From: UBA11524 sp963617205
Lineage (GTDB): Bacteria; Bacillota; Clostridia; Christensenellales; Aristaeellaceae
Length of the DNA: 64,000 bases
Assembly: GCA_963617205.1 (NCBI GenBank)
Contig: CAVEOA010000004.1
Coordinates: 1 to 64,000 of the forward strand
Reading direction: 5' to 3'
Both the position numbers and the translations under genes were made by a program. Under the pieces are notes generated by a model, which saw only the letters and a list, made by a program, of their open reading frames with translations, made no database searches and was not told the DNA's origin. Below are positions 34,665 to 43,004 of this stretch, piece by piece (positions within the stretch are counted from its first letter, which is position 1; every line of letters begins with the position of its first letter).

Positions 34665-35483
34665 ATGAAGAAGGAATTGCATCGGGCGCGCATCGTGACC
34701 ATCGGCAGCGAGGAGGACATGCTCGCCATCTGCAGGACGATGCTGGCAAACTGCGACTGGCTGGAGATGCCGGAGGACCGTCCTCCATACGCCCTGAATG
34801 AGCTGCTGGAGCAGGTGCATCAGCATGCAGTGGAGCTGGGCGGCGCGGAGAGCGAGTTCTATTACGGCATGATTGCACGGTACACCTACGGCGATGCAAT
34901 CAACCAGACGTGCCGGCTGCAAATCGCGCTTCAGCCCAGCGGACTCTGGACGGCGTGCTTCCATTATGACAGCGAAACACCGTTCCAGAGCGAGGACTGG
35001 CTGTACCTTCATGAGCACTCGCGGCGCGTGCCGATGCTGGCGATTCATGCGTGCGAGGATTTCGGCATGGACAAGGGCATGACGGTGTTCACCGGCGGTC
35101 AGGTCATGGACGAATGGTCGCACATGGCGGAAATCTGGTTCTGGCTGATGGAGCAGTACGAAATCGGCAATCCGCCGGAGGAGGCCGTGCAGCATCTGAG
35201 GAGGCTGGCGGAAATCATGAAGAAGAATGATTTCGACATGACCGTGCCGGAGCTGCTGCAGGCATGCATCGACCACCTGCACGATATCGATGCGCATACG
35301 AAGCAGCCCGAGCAGCTGCGCCTGCTGATGGACGAATGCGTGAAAAAGCATGATTATCAGGGCTTGTTCGTTGTGCAGTGTCAGGTTGCGGAAACCGTGC
35401 TGTGGGACGCGGCGCACAATCAACTGTGGCTGGCGAATCTGGAAAGCATCCTTGCAGAATGGCAGAAGGAAGAAAATGCGTAA
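34665..35483 (+). CDS. Conserved-looking cytoplasmic protein, unknown
   Basis: A 272-residue soluble, acidic, Trp- and Met-rich protein (CDWLEMPEDRPPYALNELLEQ, MAEIWFWLMEQYEIG). No signal, membrane segment or recognisable catalytic motif. The C-terminal half is predominantly helical with charged repeats (EEAVQHLRRLAEIMKKND). It starts 20 bases after polC with AGGAGG, so it is likely co-transcribed; a replication link is only positional. Confidence 0.6.
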   Translation: MKKELHRARIVTIGSEEDMLAICRTMLANCDWLEMPEDRPPYALNELLEQVHQHAVELGGAESEFYYGMIARYTYGDAINQTCRLQIALQPSGLWTACFHYDSETPFQSEDWLYLHEHSRRVPMLAIHACEDFGMDKGMTVFTGGQVMDEWSHMAEIWFWLMEQYEIGNPPEEAVQHLRRLAEIMKKNDFDMTVPELLQACIDHLHDIDAHTKQPEQLRLLMDECVKKHDYQGLFVVQCQVAETVLWDAAHNQLWLANLESILAEWQKEENA

Positions 35484-35580
35484 GGAAAAGCCTTAAATTC
35501 TTTCAAAGCAAGGAAGGAATCCGGCGAAAAATCAAGAATATATGAAGTTATCATTATCATCATGAAAGGGGAGATATGCC

Positions 35581-35922
35581 GTGCAGCACAGGTCTGTCCA
35601 ATGGCGGTCTGTCGTGATTCTGTTTCTCGCGCTCGGCATTATCTTCTATGTCGTGATGTCGCAGGCCAAGCAGCAGCTGGCATCGCTGCAGACACGCTCG
35701 GAGCAGCTGCAGGCGACGTATGCGTCGCTGGATCAAGAGAACAAGGAGCTGCAGAGCGAGCTGAAGTATGTATCGACGGATACGTATGTCGAAGAGGCGG
35801 CGCGAAGCGAGCTTGGCTATGTGCGCAACGGCGAAATTCAGTTTCATTTTGCCAGCATCGATGTGCTGAAAGGGTACACAGAGTCCGAATGGAACGCCCT
35901 GCTGGAGGAATTCAGAGAATAA
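35581..35922 (+). CDS. DivIC/FtsB-like septum formation protein
   Basis: A 113-residue bitopic protein: short basic cytoplasmic N-terminus, one membrane helix (VVILFLALGIIFYVVM, residues ~11-26), then a coiled coil (QAKQQLASLQTRSEQLQATY and on to ENKELQSELKYV) and the conserved end EEAARSELGYVRNGEIQF. This is the DivIC/FtsB architecture of the divisome, which pairs with FtsL outside the membrane. It starts at GTG 35581 behind GGGGAG; the ATG at 35577 is out of frame. Confidence 0.85.
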   Translation: MQHRSVQWRSVVILFLALGIIFYVVMSQAKQQLASLQTRSEQLQATYASLDQENKELQSELKYVSTDTYVEEAARSELGYVRNGEIQFHFASIDVLKGYTESEWNALLEEFRE

Positions 35923-35927
35923 AGGGG

Positions 35928-35961
35928 GGTCTCTGCGCTTTGCAGAGGCCTCTTCCTTTTT
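35928..35961 (+). terminator. Terminator after the DivIC-like gene
   Basis: GGTCTCTGC / GCAGAGGCC (one G-U pair) with a 5-nt loop, followed by TCTTCCTTTTT. It begins 5 bases after the stop codon. Confidence 0.8.
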
Positions 35962-35987
35962 CGCAATGATGAAGAGGAGACAAAACC

Positions 35988-36884
35988 ATGAGAGCAGCAG
36001 TCATCGGCATTGGATCCAACTCTGTCAGAATGCTCGTTGCCGAAACGAATGGTCAGGACATGAAACGCATCAGCCGCGAACGTGCAGGCACGCGCCTTTT
36101 CGCCGGTCTTGATGAACAGAAGCGCCTTTCTGCCGAGGCGATGCTCGTTTCCTGCGATGCTGTCCGGAAGATGGCGGAATCCGCAAGGGAGCAAAACGCC
36201 GAATGCATCGACCTGTTCGCGACGAGCGCCACGCGGGACGCAGCGAATCGGCAGGACTTTGCGGAGCTGCTCAGGCAGGAAACGGGGCTTGAGCTGGAAA
36301 TCTGCTCCGGCAACGAGGAGGCGGCGCTGTCCTTCTTTGGCGCGACGGATGGCGGCGATTCCGGCGTTATCGACATCGGCGGCGGCTCAACGGAAATCAT
36401 CTTCGGGCAGGGCATGAGCATCCGCTGTGCCTTCTCCTGCCAGATGGGTGCGGTGCGGCTGTTTCGCCAGCTGCCGATTCGCGATCACGGTGATTTAGAT
36501 GCGGTCGAGCAGGTCGCGTCAGACATCCTCGCGGATAAGCTGCTCGATTATCCGGCGCTGACGATGCCATCCAGCTGGCGCGGCACCGGCGGAACCTTCA
36601 CGACGCTCGCAGCGATGGTGAAGGGGATTTACTGGTCGGACAGGACGTACATGCATGGCACGGTGCTCAAGGCGGCGGATATCGCACGGCTGGAGCGATC
36701 GCTCGCGGACATGTCGATTGAGGAGCGCAGGAAGCTGCCGGGTCTTCAGCCGAACCGTGCGGACATTGTCGTCCACGGCATCTGTATCCTTCGCGCCGTG
36801 ATGCGCCGCTTCGGCATCGATGAGATTACGGTCAGTGAATACGGCAATCTTGACGGCTATTTCAAGCGGAAATATCTGATGTAA
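35988..36884 (+). CDS. Ppx/GppA-family phosphatase
   Basis: A 298-residue ASKHA-fold phosphatase covering the catalytic two-domain part only (classical Ppx is ~500 residues). Motifs: VIGIGSNSVRMLVAE (phosphate 1), FATSATRDAANRQDFAELL, catalytic CSGNEEAALSF with the Glu, VIDIGGGSTEIIF (phosphate 2) and GTGGTFTTLAAM. Substrates in the family are polyphosphate or (p)ppGpp; which one applies is not visible. The start is preceded by GAGGAG. Situated between the division gene and a small lipoprotein. Confidence 0.88.
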   Translation: MRAAVIGIGSNSVRMLVAETNGQDMKRISRERAGTRLFAGLDEQKRLSAEAMLVSCDAVRKMAESAREQNAECIDLFATSATRDAANRQDFAELLRQETGLELEICSGNEEAALSFFGATDGGDSGVIDIGGGSTEIIFGQGMSIRCAFSCQMGAVRLFRQLPIRDHGDLDAVEQVASDILADKLLDYPALTMPSSWRGTGGTFTTLAAMVKGIYWSDRTYMHGTVLKAADIARLERSLADMSIEERRKLPGLQPNRADIVVHGICILRAVMRRFGIDEITVSEYGNLDGYFKRKYLM

Positions 36885-37029
36885 GCAAAAAACGGCTTCC
36901 ATGGCATTATCAGCGGTATGCCTGCGGCGATTCGGGTCTGTGCAGAGGCTGACTGGCAAGGGCGCGAAGTGCCGCGGAAACGCCGGACAAAGTACAATAC
37001 TTTCTGATAGAAAAGGAGAAAACGGAAAA

Positions 37030-37347
37030 ATGAAAAGGAATGCAACTGTACGCACGGTGTCTCTGTGCCTGCTGATGGCGCTGCTGACGGTGACGCTGAC
37101 ATCCTGCAGCGAAAAGCTCAGCGGCACGTACACCTCGCTTGACCTCGTTTCGCAGTCGTTCACATTCAAGGATGACCTCGTCACGATCTCCGCATTCGGC
37201 ATCAACGCAACCGGCACGTACGCCATCGAGGGTGATGAAATCGCCATCACGTACACGCTCCTCGGCGTTGAAACCACGTGGCGGCAGTCGTTCTCGAAAT
37301 CCGGCGATTCCATCTACATTAACGGCATGAGGTTCATCAAGCAGTAA
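37030..37347 (+). CDS. Small lipoprotein
   Basis: A 105-residue protein with a lipoprotein signal (TVSLCLLMALLTVTLTSC, lipobox LTSC) and a compact beta-rich domain: GTYTSLDLVSQSFTFKDD, then GTYAIEGDEIAITYTL and SGDSIYINGMRF. The repeated GTY-x-D/E-GD pattern is like small lipocalin/DUF5640-type surface domains; exact family uncertain. AAGGAG lies 12 bases before the ATG, and TACAAT at 36993-36998 may be its -10 box. Confidence 0.7.
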   Translation: MKRNATVRTVSLCLLMALLTVTLTSCSEKLSGTYTSLDLVSQSFTFKDDLVTISAFGINATGTYAIEGDEIAITYTLLGVETTWRQSFSKSGDSIYINGMRFIKQ

Positions 37348-37378
37348 AGGGAAACAGCTCATAAAATTCATCCGACAC

Positions 37379-37414
37379 AAAAAGCGCAGCACCCATTTAT
37401 GCCGGGTGCTGCGC
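37379..37414 (-). terminator. Terminator of the phosphoglucomutase gene
   Basis: On the minus strand an 11-bp perfect stem GCGCAGCACCC / GGGTGCTGCGC with a 9-nt loop is followed by TTTTTG. It begins 22 bases after the stop codon. Confidence 0.95.
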
Positions 37415-37435
37415 CAATGAATGAAAGAGATAAGC

Positions 37436-39154
37436 TTACGCCAGCAGGGCTTCGGAAGCGGTGCGCAGGTCGGCATTGAGCTTCTCCGCAGCGTCCTTCG
37501 TGTCGGCGTTGGTGTTGACATAGAGCTTGATTTTCGGTTCGGTGCCGGACGGACGCACGCAAACCCGGTTGCCCTTTTCCAGCTCGAAGTAGAGCACATC
37601 GGAGGCCGGCAAACCGGTCGGAGTCGTCTGACCGTCGGCGATGCGCGTGCCCTTCAGGTAGTCGCGGACAGCCGTCACCTTCAGACCGCACAGCTCCTTC
37701 GGCGGATTGTCGCGCAGATCCTTCATGATTTCCTTCATGCGGGTCAGACCATCCTTGCCCGGCAGCGTCTTGCTGACGACCTTCTCCACATAATAGCCGT
37801 ATTCGCTGAAGATGGACTGGACATAATCGTAGAGCGTGATGCCCTTCGCGGCGCATGCACAGGCGACCTCGGCAATCAGCAGGGAAGCATTGACGCCGTC
37901 CTTATCGCGCACGAAGGTGCTGGACAGGAAGCCGTAGCTCTCCTCGAAGCCAAAGAGGAACGTGTTGGAGCCGGTATCCTGGAACTGCTGAATCTTTTCG
38001 CCGATGAACTTGAAGCCGGTCAGCGTTTCAAACATCTCGACACCGAAGGATGCGGCAATCTTGTTCGCCAGCGATGTGGACACGATGGACTTGACGGCGG
38101 CGCCGTTTGCCGGAAGCGTGCCCTGTGCCTTCTTGGTGGACAGGATGTAGTGCAGCAGCACGCAGCCAATCTGGTTGCCGGTGAGCAGCTGCCATTCGCC
38201 AGAGCCGGTCTTGACGGCAACGCCCAGACGGTCGCAGTCGGGGTCAGTGGCGAAAATCACCTTCGCGCCGACCTGATCCGCCAGCTTGATGGCGAGCACG
38301 AACGCGCCGGGATCTTCGGGGTTCGGCACCTTGACGGTGGAAAAATTCGGGTCGGGCAGCTCCTGCTCCTTCACGACGGACACATTGCTGATGCCGACCT
38401 CATGCAGGATACGGCGGACAGGCACGTTGCCGGAGCCATGAATGGGCGTGTAAACGATGGACAGCGAGCCGCCTTCCTTTGCGAGCAGCTCAGGCTGGAT
38501 GCAGAGCGTCTTGACCTGCGCGATGTAGTCATCATCAACTTCCTTGTTGCCGATGATTTTGAGCAGCCCCTTCGCCTTTGCCTCGTCCTCGTCCATCAGC
38601 GTGCAGGCCGTGTAGGGCGTGGAGCGGATGTATGCGGTGATGCCGTCAGCCGTTTCAGGACCGACCTGTGCGCCGTCCTCGCCGTAGACCTTATAGCCGT
38701 TATATTGCGGCGGATTGTGGCTTGCGGTGATGACGATGCCGGCAATGGCATGGAGATGGCGAACCGCATAGGACAGAATCGGGACGGGACGCAGCGCATC
38801 GAACAGGAAAGCCGGGACGCCTTCCTGCGCGAGCACGAGCGCGGTCTCACGGGCAAACTCGCTGGAGAAGCGGCGGCTGTCATACGCGATGACGACACCG
38901 CGCTTGGCCTCCTCGGGCTTCTGAAGCAGATAGAGCGCAAGCCCCTTCGTTGCGCGGCGGACATTGTAGCGGTTCATGCGGTTCATGCCCGCGCCGAGCA
39001 CACCGCGCATGCCGGCTGTGCCGAAGGACAGCTCGGTATAGAAACGGTCTTCGATCTCAGCGGGATTATCGGCGATTGATTTCAGGTCGGCGACGGTATC
39101 AGCGTCGGATGCGAAATCATGCAGCCATTGTTCATAAGCAGTTCGGACATCCAT
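37436..39154 (-). CDS. Phosphoglucomutase/phosphomannomutase
   Basis: A 572-residue alpha-D-phosphohexomutase that interconverts glucose 1- and 6-phosphate (and probably mannose phosphates). Motifs: AYDSRRFSSEFARE, catalytic phosphoserine loop TASHNPPQYNGYKVYG, metal-binding DPDCDRLG, sugar-binding GFEESYGF and phosphate-binding RPSGTEPKIKLYV. The length fits the PgcA type of Gram-positive bacteria. AGGAGG precedes the ATG; it has its own promoter and terminator. Confidence 0.93.
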   Translation of the reverse strand: MDVRTAYEQWLHDFASDADTVADLKSIADNPAEIEDRFYTELSFGTAGMRGVLGAGMNRMNRYNVRRATKGLALYLLQKPEEAKRGVVIAYDSRRFSSEFARETALVLAQEGVPAFLFDALRPVPILSYAVRHLHAIAGIVITASHNPPQYNGYKVYGEDGAQVGPETADGITAYIRSTPYTACTLMDEDEAKAKGLLKIIGNKEVDDDYIAQVKTLCIQPELLAKEGGSLSIVYTPIHGSGNVPVRRILHEVGISNVSVVKEQELPDPNFSTVKVPNPEDPGAFVLAIKLADQVGAKVIFATDPDCDRLGVAVKTGSGEWQLLTGNQIGCVLLHYILSTKKAQGTLPANGAAVKSIVSTSLANKIAASFGVEMFETLTGFKFIGEKIQQFQDTGSNTFLFGFEESYGFLSSTFVRDKDGVNASLLIAEVACACAAKGITLYDYVQSIFSEYGYYVEKVVSKTLPGKDGLTRMKEIMKDLRDNPPKELCGLKVTAVRDYLKGTRIADGQTTPTGLPASDVLYFELEKGNRVCVRPSGTEPKIKLYVNTNADTKDAAEKLNADLRTASEALLA

Positions 39155-39237
39155 ACGAAAAAGCCCTCCTCTTAACTTGTGAATCGGACGCAGAGGCCGC
39201 AGGGGTGCGGCATGTTCCTTTAGTAACTCCTAAAAAC

Positions 39238-39266
39238 ATTATATCGTTGTCAAAGCGATTTTTCAA
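39238..39266 (-). promoter_or_regulatory. Promoter of the phosphoglucomutase gene
   Basis: Minus strand TTGAAA (39261-39266), 17-bp spacer, TATAAT (39238-39243). A perfect 6-bp stem with a GGGG/CCCC tetraloop (39196-39211) lies in the ~80-nt leader. Confidence 0.88.
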
Positions 39267-39369
39267 GGTCGAAGCGCAAAAAACGTGAAATAGAACGCAG
39301 AAAAAACGGGAAAAAGCTGCACGGTCGCAGTCAAAGAGGAACAATTTACATTTAAGGGCGCCTTGTACC

Positions 39370-39399
39370 TTGACAGAAAGCCCTGTTACCGAGTAAAAT
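39370..39399 (+). promoter_or_regulatory. Promoter of the surface protein gene
   Basis: TTGACA (39370-39375), 18-bp spacer, TAAAAT (39394-39399), ~119 bases before the start. It is divergent from the phosphoglucomutase promoter; the rest of the 363-base intergenic region holds only the leaders of the two genes. Confidence 0.8.
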
Positions 39400-39517
39400 A
39401 AGACTGAATATGTGTATCCGTTCTGACTGGAGCGGACAGGCATGAATTCTGCCCGCTGCACTGTCAGCCGGCGGAAGGGGGAAGGACGGTCGTGTGCCGC
39501 CCGAAAAAAGGATGAGT

Positions 39518-41347
39518 ATGAAGCAGCGTGTGATTTCGGTATTTGTTCTGTTGCTGATGCTGCTGGGCATGTGCCAGACAGCAGGCGCGGAGAGCGCGTC
39601 CACTCTGCCGATTAAGGTGGAAATCGAGCTGTCCAAGTCGCAGCTGACCGGACCGGAGGAGATTACGGTCACGGTACGCGTGACGAACGTGACGGATGCG
39701 GCATTCACCAGCCCTGTTTCGCTGGAGGATCCGAACGGGCAGCTGATTGACGAATTCGGCACGCCCCTGCTTGAGGCGGGAGCAAGCGCTTCGTGGACGG
39801 GCACGTGGGCCGTGACGCAGGCAGAGCTGGATGCAGGCCGAATTACCTTTCGTGTGCGCTACCCCGTGACGGATGAGAACGGCATTGTGTCCAACGCACG
39901 TTCATCGTTTGCCAAGCTCCTGACGCTTGTTGCAGCAGAGCCTGAGGTGGAGGTGACGCGCACCATTAAGCCTGCGACTGCGAGCAAGAATCAGGAAGTC
40001 AGCGTGATTTATGAGATCAGCAACGTCGGCACGGTTAATATTACCGGCGTGCAGATTAAGGAAAGCTCTGCTGTTTCCTCGAAGGCGGCTTCTGTCGGCA
40101 CGATTGCTGCGGGAGCGAAGGCAACGTATGTGTTCACGGTGAAGATGGGCACGAAGAACCTGACGAGCAACGCGACCATCACCTATACGGCAGGCACCAA
40201 GAGCTACACGACGAAGGTCGAGAATGCGACCATCAAGTACGGCAAGAGCAACCTGACTGCGACGCTCACTGCGGACAAGAACGGCGGCTACATCGGGGAC
40301 ATGGTCACGCTGACGCTGACGCTCAAGAATACCGGCAAGAAGAATATGACCGGTCTGACCGTGACGGACGATGTTCTCGGAACGCTTTTCACCGATCTGT
40401 CTGTCGATGCGGGCAAGACCGTGACGGAAAAGACGACCATCACCGTGGCGCAGACGGCGGATTATCAGTTCACGGTCAGTGGCAAGGAAGGCACGGCAGA
40501 CATCGAAACCGCGACTGGGCGCATCAACGTCATCGCGATGGACCCGACGAACGCGCCGTCTCTGACGATTGAGACGGAAATCACCAGCGACGTGGTCTAT
40601 ACGCTGCCGTCGGTGCTGAGCATCACCTCGACCGTCACAAACAACGGCGCGGTTGACGCGAAGAATGTGACGGTGGTGTCTTCCGGAACAACGATTGCAA
40701 GCATCGGCACGCTCGCGGCAGGCAAGTCAGCCACCATCAAGCGAGACATCGAGGTGCAGATGACGGGTCAGTTCCGCTTTGATGCTACCTACAGGAACGA
40801 CATCGGCGAAAACGTGACGTTTGAAGGCGACACCATTCGCATTTCGCAGGCTGCGCCGACCGAGGTGCCGACTGCGGTGCCTGTGGCGACGCCGAAGATG
40901 TTCACGCAGGAGGAGCTGCCCACGCAGGACAATCTGCCTGCCGTCGTCACGCAGGCGCAGAACGCGCTGACGATCCTGTATTACGTCTTTGGCGCACTGG
41001 CGATTGTCGCGGCGGCACTGCTGATTGTCAGCCTGGTCGGACGCTTTGTGAACCGTCCCAAGGACGGTCAGGAACAGTATGATCTGAACATGCGCCGCGA
41101 TTACACGCAGAAGGTTTCGGATGACGACCGCGTGCTGATCAGCGAGGACGAGAAGCAGGATGAGGCGCAGGACGAGAAGCAGGACGAGGCACAGCACCCC
41201 GTCAGCACGTCTGATGATACGGCGGAAAGCAGCGAACAGTCCGGCGCCGCGCAGGATATTCTGACGGCGGATGACATGGACGATATGCAGGACGCCCAGG
41301 CGGACAATGCGCAGGTTTACGGCAGAAGCAGGAAGCGGCGCGAGTAA
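39518..41347 (+). CDS. Secreted Ig-like repeat protein with C-terminal membrane anchor and acidic tail
   Basis: A 609-residue protein: signal peptide (MKQRVISVFVLLLMLLGMCQ to AGA), then four to five beta-sandwich repeats of the CARDB/DUF11 type (KVEIELSKSQLTGPEEITVT; VTRTIKPATASKNQEVSVIY; NLTATLTADKNGGYIGDMVT; LTIETEITSDVVYTLPSVLS), a Pro/Thr linker (TEVPTAVPVATP), one membrane helix (ILYYVFGALAIVAAALLIVS, ~residues 487-506) and an ~100-residue cytoplasmic tail with direct repeats of DEKQDEAQ. AAAAGG fits the ATG at 39518 better than 39512 or the GTG at 39494. Probably a surface adhesin-like or envelope scaffold protein that also reaches the cytoplasm. Confidence 0.75.
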   Translation: MKQRVISVFVLLLMLLGMCQTAGAESASTLPIKVEIELSKSQLTGPEEITVTVRVTNVTDAAFTSPVSLEDPNGQLIDEFGTPLLEAGASASWTGTWAVTQAELDAGRITFRVRYPVTDENGIVSNARSSFAKLLTLVAAEPEVEVTRTIKPATASKNQEVSVIYEISNVGTVNITGVQIKESSAVSSKAASVGTIAAGAKATYVFTVKMGTKNLTSNATITYTAGTKSYTTKVENATIKYGKSNLTATLTADKNGGYIGDMVTLTLTLKNTGKKNMTGLTVTDDVLGTLFTDLSVDAGKTVTEKTTITVAQTADYQFTVSGKEGTADIETATGRINVIAMDPTNAPSLTIETEITSDVVYTLPSVLSITSTVTNNGAVDAKNVTVVSSGTTIASIGTLAAGKSATIKRDIEVQMTGQFRFDATYRNDIGENVTFEGDTIRISQAAPTEVPTAVPVATPKMFTQEELPTQDNLPAVVTQAQNALTILYYVFGALAIVAAALLIVSLVGRFVNRPKDGQEQYDLNMRRDYTQKVSDDDRVLISEDEKQDEAQDEKQDEAQHPVSTSDDTAESSEQSGAAQDILTADDMDDMQDAQADNAQVYGRSRKRRE

Positions 41348-41366
41348 GCGCATCAGGCAATATGCA

Positions 41367-41404
41367 CCCCGATCGGCAGAAAACACATGCCGGTCGGGGT
41401 TTTG
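41367..41404 (+). terminator. Terminator of the surface protein gene
   Basis: CCCCGATCGGC / GCCGGTCGGGG (41367-41377 / 41389-41399) stem with an 11-nt loop and TTTT at the 3' side. Confidence 0.85.
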
Positions 41405-41554
41405 GCTTATGATGCGGACTGCATGCATTGAAAAAAAGCGGTCCTCTTGCACCTTGCAGGTGCATTCCCCCTTTTCGCGATGGAGGCACGCCATCGGCAA
41501 ACGGATTCCGCGTGCTGATGTGATGAACAATTTGCAAAGAAGATTCCGTTTGTC

Positions 41555-41583
41555 TTTGCTTTTTCCGCCGGATATGCTATAAT
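41555..41583 (+). promoter_or_regulatory. Probable extended -10 promoter of the YesL-like gene
   Basis: TATAAT (41578-41583) preceded by TGC gives an extended -10; the -35 region TTTGCT (41555-41560) at 17-bp spacing is weak. It lies 65 bases before the start. Apart from this and the terminator at 41367-41404, nothing is seen in the 300-base intergenic stretch. Confidence 0.6.
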
Positions 41584-41647
41584 AAACTGACTTGCCGTTC
41601 CTGCGAGGAGGCAGCAGGGGCGACACATCCCGAAGGAGGACGAATGA

Positions 41648-42670
41648 ATGTTCAACAAATTGATGAATTCCTACTATTACGGCAAGAGCGGCAAGGGCGA
41701 CTATACGCCGGATGATCTGCCGAAAACGCGTTGGCAGTTGTTTCTTGAGATGCTCAAGACGCGCCTGAGCGGGCTGTGCCGGATGAACCTGACGTATGTG
41801 CTGGCATGGCTGCCGGCGATGATCGTGTTGATTCTGGGAATCCTGTCGGTTATGACGACGCTGATCGGCTCCGTGGAGGTGGATGAGGCCGGCGAGGTCA
41901 TCGAGACGATTGATCAGACGGTGCTGGCGACTGCGTTTCAGACGTGCAACGATGTGATCTTCATGACGCTGCTGTTCCTGATTCCGTGCATTGCGCTGAC
42001 GGGTCCGTTCACGGCAGGGCTGAGCTACGTGACGCGCAACTGGGCGCGTGACGAGCATGCCTTCGCGTGGTCGGATTACAAGGATGCCATTAAGGCAAAC
42101 TGGAAGCAGGCGCTCGGCATCAGTGCGATTACCGGCTGCGTGCCGTTCTTCGTGTACATCTGCTGGCGATTCTACGGCAGCATGTCAGCGGATAATGTCC
42201 TGTGGGTATTCCCGCAGATTCTGATTCTCATGCTGGGCATTCTCTGGTCTTTGGCGGTCAGCTACATGTATCCGATGCTCATCACCTACAAGATGAACTT
42301 CCGCACGGTGCTGCGCAACAGCATGATTCTCGCCATCGGGCGTCTGCCGGGCAGCGTGGGCATCCGTTTGCTGCACTGCGTGCCGACGGTTCTCTTCACG
42401 CTCATCTTCTTCCTGACGTATCAGCCGTGGGTGATGCTGCTGCTGATCGCGTACTACCTGATTTTTGGCTTTGCATTCAGCCGCTTTATCACGGCGAGCT
42501 ACACGAACGCGGTGTTTGACAAGTACATCAATTCGCGCATCGAGGGCGCCGAGGTCAACCGCGGTCTTGCCAAAGAGGATGACGACGATGATGACGACGA
42601 CGATGACGATGATCAGGACAACAATCGTCCGCTGAAGCCGTGGGAAAACGGCTACACGGACCAGAAATAA
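41648..42670 (+). CDS. YesL-like (DUF624) membrane protein with poly-aspartate tail
   Basis: A 340-residue polytopic membrane protein with five to six helices (LTYVLAWLPAMIVLILGIL; VIFMTLLFLIPCIALTGPF; LGISAITGCVPFFVYICW; ILMLGILWSLAVSYMY; VLFTLIFFLTYQPWVMLLLIA). The segment TGPFTAGLSYVTRNWARDE and the soluble loop DYKDAIKANWKQA resemble the DUF624/YesL family found with sugar-uptake genes. The C-terminus is a cytosolic tail with 12 consecutive Asp residues coded by mixed GAT and GAC, ending RPLKPWENGYTDQK. GGAGG is 7 bases before the ATG at 41648. Function unknown; the acidic tail could bind cations or basic partners. Confidence 0.75.
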   Translation: MFNKLMNSYYYGKSGKGDYTPDDLPKTRWQLFLEMLKTRLSGLCRMNLTYVLAWLPAMIVLILGILSVMTTLIGSVEVDEAGEVIETIDQTVLATAFQTCNDVIFMTLLFLIPCIALTGPFTAGLSYVTRNWARDEHAFAWSDYKDAIKANWKQALGISAITGCVPFFVYICWRFYGSMSADNVLWVFPQILILMLGILWSLAVSYMYPMLITYKMNFRTVLRNSMILAIGRLPGSVGIRLLHCVPTVLFTLIFFLTYQPWVMLLLIAYYLIFGFAFSRFITASYTNAVFDKYINSRIEGAEVNRGLAKEDDDDDDDDDDDDQDNNRPLKPWENGYTDQK

Positions 42671-42981
42671 CAAAGGCAACAACGCACAATTCGACGTCGC
42701 TGCTGAATGTGCCTTTGGCAGCCTTGGAACCCCCTTTCGGGCTTCCAAGCTGCTTCTTGCAGAAATCTTGATTTACACCCGGTAACCCTTCGATTTCTGC
42801 AATCGTATCTGGCACATGATTCGCGATTCATGGTACCGACAGTTTTGTGCGGTATTGCCCAAATCAGGAAACGTATACACTTTCAATATGGGTGCAGCCC
42901 GAAGGTTTCCAAGGGGCGACCGGAAAGCCCTTTGGTCGCGTCTGAAGACGCGAAATCTCTGTCGGGCAGCAGGCGTTGTTG
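42671..42981. repeat. Structured fold-back element with short terminal inverted repeats
   Basis: The intergenic region between 42670 and 43005 contains nested inverted repeats: outer CAACAACGC (42677-42685) with GCGTTGTTG (42973-42981); GCAGCCTTGGAA (42718-42729) with TTCCAAGCTGC (42743-42753), with an inner CCC/GGG; a perfect 11-bp TTGCAGAAATC (42757-42767) with GATTTCTGCAA (42792-42802); GCGACC (42916-42921) with GGTCGC (42934-42939); and CGCGTC/GACGCG with tetraloop (42937-42952). No T-run terminator is present. This looks like a MITE-like or REP-like insertion or a structured RNA; it makes a spurious in-frame N-terminal extension of the next gene. Confidence 0.6.
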
Positions 42982-43004
42982 AAAGAAATGGAGCAAAGGA
43001 ACGC

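Noticed and set aside
42583..42621. Poly-Asp run as a frameshift or sequencing artefact
   Set aside because: The codons are a mixed GAT/GAC series in frame with the membrane protein and a normal C-terminus follows.
42816..43004. N-terminal extension of the methyltransferase into the fold-back element
   Set aside because: The added residues come from hairpin DNA, match no methyltransferase feature, and a ribosome binding site lies before 43005.
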